DNA from: Ochotona curzoniae
Lineage: Eukaryota; Chordata; Mammalia; Lagomorpha; Ochotonidae
Direction: 5' to 3'
Assembly (NCBI RefSeq): GCF_017591425.1
Contig: NW_024466599.1
Coordinates: 70,660,501 to 70,724,500 of the forward strand
Length of the DNA: 64,000 bases
The position numbers and the translations under genes were made by a program. Below are positions 59,032 through 64,000 of the stretch, in pieces (position 1 is the first letter of the stretch; the number at the start of each line of letters is the position of its first letter). The notes below the pieces were generated by a model. That model was not told the DNA's origin and did not search any database. It saw only the letters and a list, made by a program, of their open reading frames with translations.

Positions 59032-59682
59032 AGAAAGTGATCTTTAATGCCAAGGCATTAATTCCCCTCCCTCCATTCTATGAATCTTTATAGAAAGTGT
59101 CATTGTAAATCAGGTGGTGGTAGAGGTGTAAATGATGTAAACTGAGGAAAAGCAGAAATGTTCCTACAAAATTAAAGACATAGCAAGAGCACAGAAATAA
59201 ATGAAGAGCTTGGCCAGAAGACAGAAAAAAGAGGCAATAACTTAAGGGAGTGAGAATTGGGCAGGGGGAAGAGAGGGAGACAGAAATTTAAGAATGGGAT
59301 TTTGGAATGTTTTCCAATAAAATATAACCTCACTTTTCATTGTCCTAATGAACTTTAAATTACAAAGACTGCATTGCTCTGCAGAGCTTAGGGAGTCAGA
59401 GGAATGTGTTGTATTGTGGTGTGTGTGTGTGTGAGTGTGTGTGTGTGTAATTGCACATGCAGGCATGCACGCATTGCAAGAGGTGGGTTACAAACAAAGT
59501 TACCTGTAGGGAAAATGCCAAAGGCCTGCTACACTCCAAGGTCCTGATTTAATTAGTGTTGAGGTAGTGTGAGGAGCACCTGATTCAAGGACACAAGTTT
59601 TCTCTTTGCATTTGTCACCCTGCCAGTGATCACCTAGTGATCTACTCATTTGAGCTTAGGTGGTTTCTATACCTTTCTTAGG
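59032..59682. other. Intergenic DNA with a (GT)n microsatellite
   Basis: No gene recognised. Microsatellite listed separately. Confidence 0.4.
59417..59448. repeat. (GT)n microsatellite
   Basis: GT run interrupted once by GA. Confidence 0.9.
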
Positions 59683-59971
59683 ATATGTTTACTTATTTAT
59701 ATACTTGAAAGTCAGAGTTACAGCGAGGCAGCATAAGACAAAAAGAGATATTCCATCCACTGGTTTATTCCCCAAATGACTGCAACATCCAGATTTTGAC
59801 CAGGCTGAAGCCAGGAACATGGAGCTTTTCCAGGTTTCCCACAAGGCCACAGACACGTGAGACATCTTCCACTGCTTTCCCAGGCACATGAGCAGGGAGA
59901 AGGATTGGAAGTGCAGCAGCTGAAACTCTAACCAGCACTGTGGTTAGAGAGCCACAATACTGCAGGCCCCC
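59683..59971 (-). mobile_element. CSINE, minus strand
   Basis: 'acttgaaagtcagagttacagcg', 'tattccatccactggtttattcc', 'gaccaggctgaagccaggaac', 'catcttccactgctttccc', 'actgcaggccccc'. Confidence 0.85.
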
Positions 59972-60365
59972 ATTCATCTTTTTGTAAAATTTACTTATGT
60001 GAGGTACAAAGAGAGGAAGAAGGGGAGAAGGAGAGAGGGAGAGAGAGAGGGACGGAGGGAGGGAGGGAGGGGGAGAGAGAGAGCGAGACAGACAGACAGA
60101 CAAAGGGAGAGAAAGAGAGAGAGAGCATTTCTATCCTTTGGTTCACTCCCTGAATACTCACCACAGCCAGGGCTGTGCCAAGTACAGAGCTGGCAGCTGA
60201 GAAATTCAATCAAGCTTTTCCCATGAAGGAGGCAGGCATCCCATTACCTGGGCTATCACAGTTGTCCCCCAAGGTGTGTCAGCAGGAAGCTGGAATTGGG
60301 AACCCAGCTCAGGAATGAGCCCAGTTTCTCCAATGTGAAACATAGCATCTTAAAGAACACCTTAA
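59972..60365 (-). mobile_element. CSINE, minus strand, with expanded GA-rich tail
   Basis: Directly adjacent to the previous copy and in the same orientation. 'ttggttcactccctgaatac' and 'ggaagctggaattgggaac' are landmarks. The pyrimidine-rich 3' part has expanded to a purine-rich tract on this strand (60010-60126). Confidence 0.75.
60010..60126. repeat. GA/GGGA-rich low-complexity tract
   Basis: Includes GGGA GGGA GGGA and (GACA)n-like GACAGACAGACAGACA units, nearly all purine on the plus strand. Confidence 0.9.
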
Positions 60366-60989
60366 GTGGTATCTAAATGTCCATCTGCATTCATTCTTGG
60401 ACTTCTGGGTTTCCGTTTAGGATAATCTTTGCATTTACTCAATTTCTACTGGTGAAAAATTTTTCCTTCACTTTGGATGTTATCAACTTTGCCTTTAGAT
60501 AAAGCGCATTTTTGCTAGGTTTAATGTTTCAGGTTAACTATTCTTTTCTTTCAGAACTTTGAGTATGTAATACCCAGGCCTGTTAAGTTAGCTGCCATAT
60601 TTATTGTTCCTGTAAAAACAAAACTTTTTTTTCCCTCTAGCTGCTTTTAAGATTTTCCTTTTGTCTTCAGTTATCAGCAAGTCTAACCTGATGTCCTCTG
60701 GCACTGATTTGTTTTATTCATTCTGTTTGATATTCTCATCTGAATTTGATAACACTAACTACTTTGATTATTTTGACCCAGTGATTCTCTTTTTACTCCA
60801 CCAAGACTCCAGTTTAACACATGTTATCATGTCCCATGAACTGTCTTTCATTCTCTGCTGTAACCATTTTATTTTTTTAAAGCTGCTTTGTGAATATTTT
60901 AGTCAAACGCATTTTCCAGTTAACTTTCTTCAGGTATATGCCATCTGTTATGGAATTCATCCATTGAGTCTTAATTTAAAGTATCATGC
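60366..60989 (+). mobile_element. L1M 3' UTR / 3' end
   Basis: 'gctgcttttaagattttcc' + 'ttttgtcttcagttatc', 'taacctgatgtcctctggc' and 'tctgctgtaaccattttat' resemble the L1M (L1ME/L1MC-like) 3' UTR. Very old. Broken by CSINEs and resumed after them. Confidence 0.5.
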
Positions 60990-61206
60990 TTGAAGATTTA
61001 TTTATTCTGAGAGAGAGAATCTGCTGGTTCACTTTCCATGTTCCATATCCCTATAATGGCTGTACCTGGACCAGGCTGATGCCAGCATCCACGAGTTTCA
61101 ATCCAGTTCTCACACACTGGTAATATGAACCCATGTACCCGAGCTAGCACCTGCTGCCTCCCAGGGTGTGCAGTGGCAGGAAGCTAGAATCAAGACTTCA
61201 ATTCAG
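60990..61206 (-). mobile_element. CSINE, minus strand, partial
   Basis: 'gaagatttatttattctgag', 'ctgctggttcactttccatg', 'cacctgctgcctcccagggtg', 'ggcaggaagctagaatcaag'. Confidence 0.75.
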
Positions 61207-61562
61207 GGGATGGCACTATGGCATCATACGTTAAGCTGCAGTGCCAGCCACTTCACTTCTGATCCAGTTTCTTGCTTATACGCCTGGGATATCAGGAAAA
61301 GATGGCCCAACTACTAGGCTTGTGGGAGTCCCAGATGAAGCTACTGACTCCTGGTTTCACCTTCACCCAGCCCTGCCTATTGTGGCCATTTGGGAGCAAA
61401 CCAACAAATGAAAGATCTCTTTATCTTTTTGTCTCCATCTCTCCCTATCTGTAATTCTGCCTTTCAAACTAATAAGTCACTGTTGAAAATAAGAGAAAAA
61501 GAGAAAAAAGAGAAAGAAAGGAAAAGAAAGGGAAGGGAAGGGAAGGGGTGGGAAAGGAAAGG
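61207..61562 (+). mobile_element. CSINE followed by GA-rich tail
   Basis: 'tacgttaagctgcagtgccagcc', 'gatccagtttcttgcttata', 'gaaaagatggcccaac', 'tctgcctttcaaactaataag', then a GAAA/GGGAA-rich run (61487-61562). It faces the minus-strand copy before it, forming an inverted pair. Confidence 0.82.
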
Positions 61563-62440
61563 TGAAATTTGACTGTATTTAGGCACTTTGACACATAATT
61601 AGTTAATTGCTATACAAAATGACCCACACTGCTTTTTTCTAGACTTCTGCAAACATACCCAAGTTTATCTTTTTTCAGTCTGGACATTGTAAGCATGGTA
61701 ATCTTAAAGTTTGTGTTGTTTAATTCCCCTTTTACTGGAGCCCAGAAGCATCTATTTCTCCTGTCTATTGTTTCTGATAACATTTAATTAATCTTCTCAT
61801 GTCTGGTTATTTCCCATTATGTGATTGACACTGTAGCGACAAAATAATTTACAGAAACCACTTGAAGACAAGGGTGATGCTATGTGTCTCCAAAGAGTAC
61901 GTCCAATTCAGCCAAGTACCTGATAGGTTTTCAAAGATGGGGAATTTTGATCTATTACAGCCCCTTCAGAGGCATTTATATTTACTAGTTCTTATTTCTT
62001 TTCGGGTGCACCTTCAAGATTCCCACCCAATGATGGGAATTCACCATGCTTTGTTTTTCCTTGATGCAGCATCACTTTGTTGTCTGACCTCAGGCAGATA
62101 GTTAGGAAGATTGCTAGCCTTTTAACTACTGCCTCCCGCTTGGGGTGGGCCAACAGGGAATAGTGGTCCTAAAGACTGATTTATTTCCTTTGATCTCTAC
62201 TCTCCTCTGCAGCTTGGCTGTGGAATTGTTTCTTCAAATTTCTAATGTCCTTATATCTTAATTATTTTAAAAAATGTTTAGATTAATTGAACAAATGCAT
62301 ATAAGGCATGAAAAAGAAAATTTTATTTGGATTTGGGCCACTTGTTCTTCCACTCAATTTTATAGGATGGCTGTAAACTATCTTGTGCATTGTTTAAGAG
62401 CACAGAATTTAAAGCTAGCAAATGTTTCAAATTCTTTTAA
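61563..62440 (+). mobile_element. L1M 3' UTR, continued (diverged)
   Basis: 'gtctggacattgtaagcatgg', 'gtctattgtttctgataac', 'catgtctggttatttcccat' resemble the L1M 3' UTR and continue the element at 60366-60989. After about 62.2 kb identity is uncertain. Confidence 0.4.
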
Positions 62441-62730
62441 GGGTGAGCATTGTGGCATTGTGTCACAGTGGGTAAAGTCGCTGCCTATAATACCAGCATT
62501 GGTCCTGGCTGTTCCACTTCCAGTTCATCTCTGTTTATGTGCTTGGGAAAGCAGCAGAAGATGGTCCCAGATGTTAGATCCTTGTACTCATATGAAGACC
62601 CTGATGAGTTGGCTGGCTTCTGGATTCAGCCTGGCCCCGTCTCAGGCATTACAGACATTTGGAGAGTGAGCCAGTGGGTGGAGGATCTCTGTCTCTTTCT
62701 CTCGAACTGCATTCAAATAAATAATTCCTT
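62441..62730 (+). mobile_element. CSINE
   Basis: 'ggtgagcattgtggcattg', 'cagtgggtaaagtcgctgcc', 'tggctgttccacttccag', 'gcttgggaaagcagcagaag', 'gaactgcattcaaataaataa'. Confidence 0.85.
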
Positions 62731-62756
62731 AATTGTTTTAAATGTTTCTTTCAACT

Positions 62757-62860
62757 GTGTAATTTTAGGCAATTTACTTAAGTTCTCCAATTCCCATGTC
62801 CTTCACTGGTTAAAAAAAAAGTGAGTTTATTCTTACTTAATAAGTGAAACTAATGTGGCA
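62757..62860 (+). mobile_element. Possible MIR fragment
   Basis: 'taggcaatttacttaagttctcc' and 'cttcactggttaaaa' resemble the MIR core 'gggcaagttacttaacctct'. Short and diverged. Confidence 0.35.
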
Positions 62861-63649
62861 AAGATATAACTCTGTGGGTACCTATGTAAGGATCCATCAG
62901 ATGGCATCTATTCTTATTTGTTTGGAACTATCTTAATGTTGAATGACATCTGTAAGTATTCTAGGTTGAGGATGGTTATAATTATGGAGGTTTCTCCCCT
63001 GACTATTGTATTTCAGAAACGAACTATTAGGTCATGAATTTGGATCCTGGGAACACCTGTGTTGTAATTTATCTATTCCTGGACCTCAGCAGCGTTTATG
63101 TTGTAGACCTCAGGGAACCAGTGAAATGCTTCTTCACTTTCTGGGGTTGATTACAAGCTCCAATACGGGAAAGGGTAACTTTGTCTACATGCAGATTTTA
63201 TGGTTGTTCTCACAGAGCCCTGTAAGACTCCCAGGCTGTGCTGTGTCTGCATCTACAACTGACCCAATTGTGGTATTCATTTACCACCTCCTTCCTCAAC
63301 CACAGGTAAGACCAAGGGTGGGTTTGTTAAGATTATCCTCTGGGGCTCCATTACGATCACAGCTGCTTTAAGCCTTGTGACCTGGTTTCTCCTGTCTAGA
63401 AGATGACCCATTACTCAGGAGACCATTGCTGCCAATTCCCACTGTTGGGCATTTGAAAGCAGATTTTATAAACCTCAGTAGCTAGGAGTCTTCATTGACC
63501 TCATGCTGCTTAATTCCTAACCGGGTCTTGACCCCAGAGTCAAAGTCTGGAGAAAAACCAATAAAAGCAGCAAACATTGTTATGTTATTCTTGGCACACT
63601 TTGCTAAACAATGAGAGTTTAACAATAGTTAATTAGGGCTTAATAGTCC
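62861..63649. other. Intergenic DNA without recognised gene
   Basis: The 121-codon open frame at 63006-63371 has no domain. The end (63.55-63.65 kb) is AT-rich with repeated ACAATG/AACAAT and TTAATTAG motifs. Confidence 0.4.
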
Positions 63650-63870
63650 CTAACAAGTATTAAGTGTTAACACAGTGGCAGGCCATATGTACACATTCTC
63701 TCATTTGATTCACATAACAACCAATGAGGGAGGTGCTGTCATTATCCCTGTTTTACAGGGGAGCAACTACGGTTTACAGAGGGGCCAACTATTTAACCCA
63801 AGGCCGCAGCCAGCAACAGTGTTGCCCTCAGCCATTCCTGGTGGCTGCCGACTCCTCACTTAGAATCTGT
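63650..63870 (-). mobile_element. MIR SINE
   Basis: 'acattctctcatttgattcacataacaacc', 'gaggtgctgtcattatccctg', 'gttttacaggggagcaac', 'aacccaaggccgcagcc': the MIR core in reverse orientation, well preserved. Confidence 0.8.
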
Positions 63871-64000
63871 TCTATGACAGACTCAGGCCCTGTGCTTAGC
63901 ATGGAGGAAGCTATTGTGAATTTGTGAAGACACATCCAACAGAGGGCTAGGTCTGAGGTTATTAAGTGAATTTCTGCCACTAGAATTGGGATAGATGTTG

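Noticed and set aside
60010..60226. Ser/Leu/Pro-rich and Arg/Glu-rich open frames in this stretch
   Set aside because: Translations of the GA-rich CSINE tail.
1..64000. CRISPR arrays, toxin-antitoxin loci, phage, operons
   Set aside because: No regularly spaced direct repeats with unique spacers and no bacterial-type genes; the repeats are SINEs, LINEs, LTRs and microsatellites of a mammal.

Overview
This is vertebrate nuclear DNA, almost certainly from a lagomorph and more likely a pika (Ochotona) than a rabbit. The main evidence is about twenty-five to thirty copies of the tRNA-derived lagomorph C-repeat SINE (CSINE) on both strands. Several carry the head 'gtggctaaagtcctcacctt' and a tail ending in CTCTCC/TCCTCTCTGTA, which I associate with pika copies. 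Older mammalian repeats (L1M, MIR, MLT1-type LTRs, a MER2/Tigger copy) lie among them. Nothing in the window is bacterial, phage or plasmid.

Only one gene can be supported: the 5' end of AFF3 (LAF4) on the minus strand. Its first coding exon (47640-47783) has a strong Kozak ATG at 47692-47690 and encodes MDSFDLALLQEWDLESL. It then breaks inside a Cys codon at a consensus GTGAGT donor. The exon lies in a dense CpG island (about 47.08-48.68 kb) that is the AFF3 promoter. A short GC-rich intron probably separates it from a non-coding first exon ending near 47963. The 5' UTR carries a 13-triplet GGC tract with two AGC interruptions. A second pure (GCC)6 tract lies 5' of the gene-proximal one.

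Layout: 1-47.6 kb is the start of a very large AFF3 intron. It has no recognisable coding exon, many repeats, and some repeat-free AT-rich blocks that may be regulatory. 46.9-48.7 kb is the promoter, first exons and CpG island. 48.7-64 kb is 5' flanking intergenic DNA, with a CSINE-dense cluster at 56-62.7 kb and an L1M 3' end broken up by CSINEs.

The observations most worth checking are the interrupted GGC tract in the AFF3 5' UTR (human AFF3 underlies the FRA2A CGG-repeat fragile site), the stop-free poly-alanine reading frame joined to the AFF3 ATG, a candidate minus-strand ERV solo LTR at 39.9-40.3 kb, a dispersed MITE-like family with terminal inverted repeats in at least six copies, and a perfect 20-bp tandem duplication of homeodomain-type motifs at 55.19 kb. 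I found no convincing new gene system. Repeat boundaries were read by eye and are approximate unless a target-site duplication is given.
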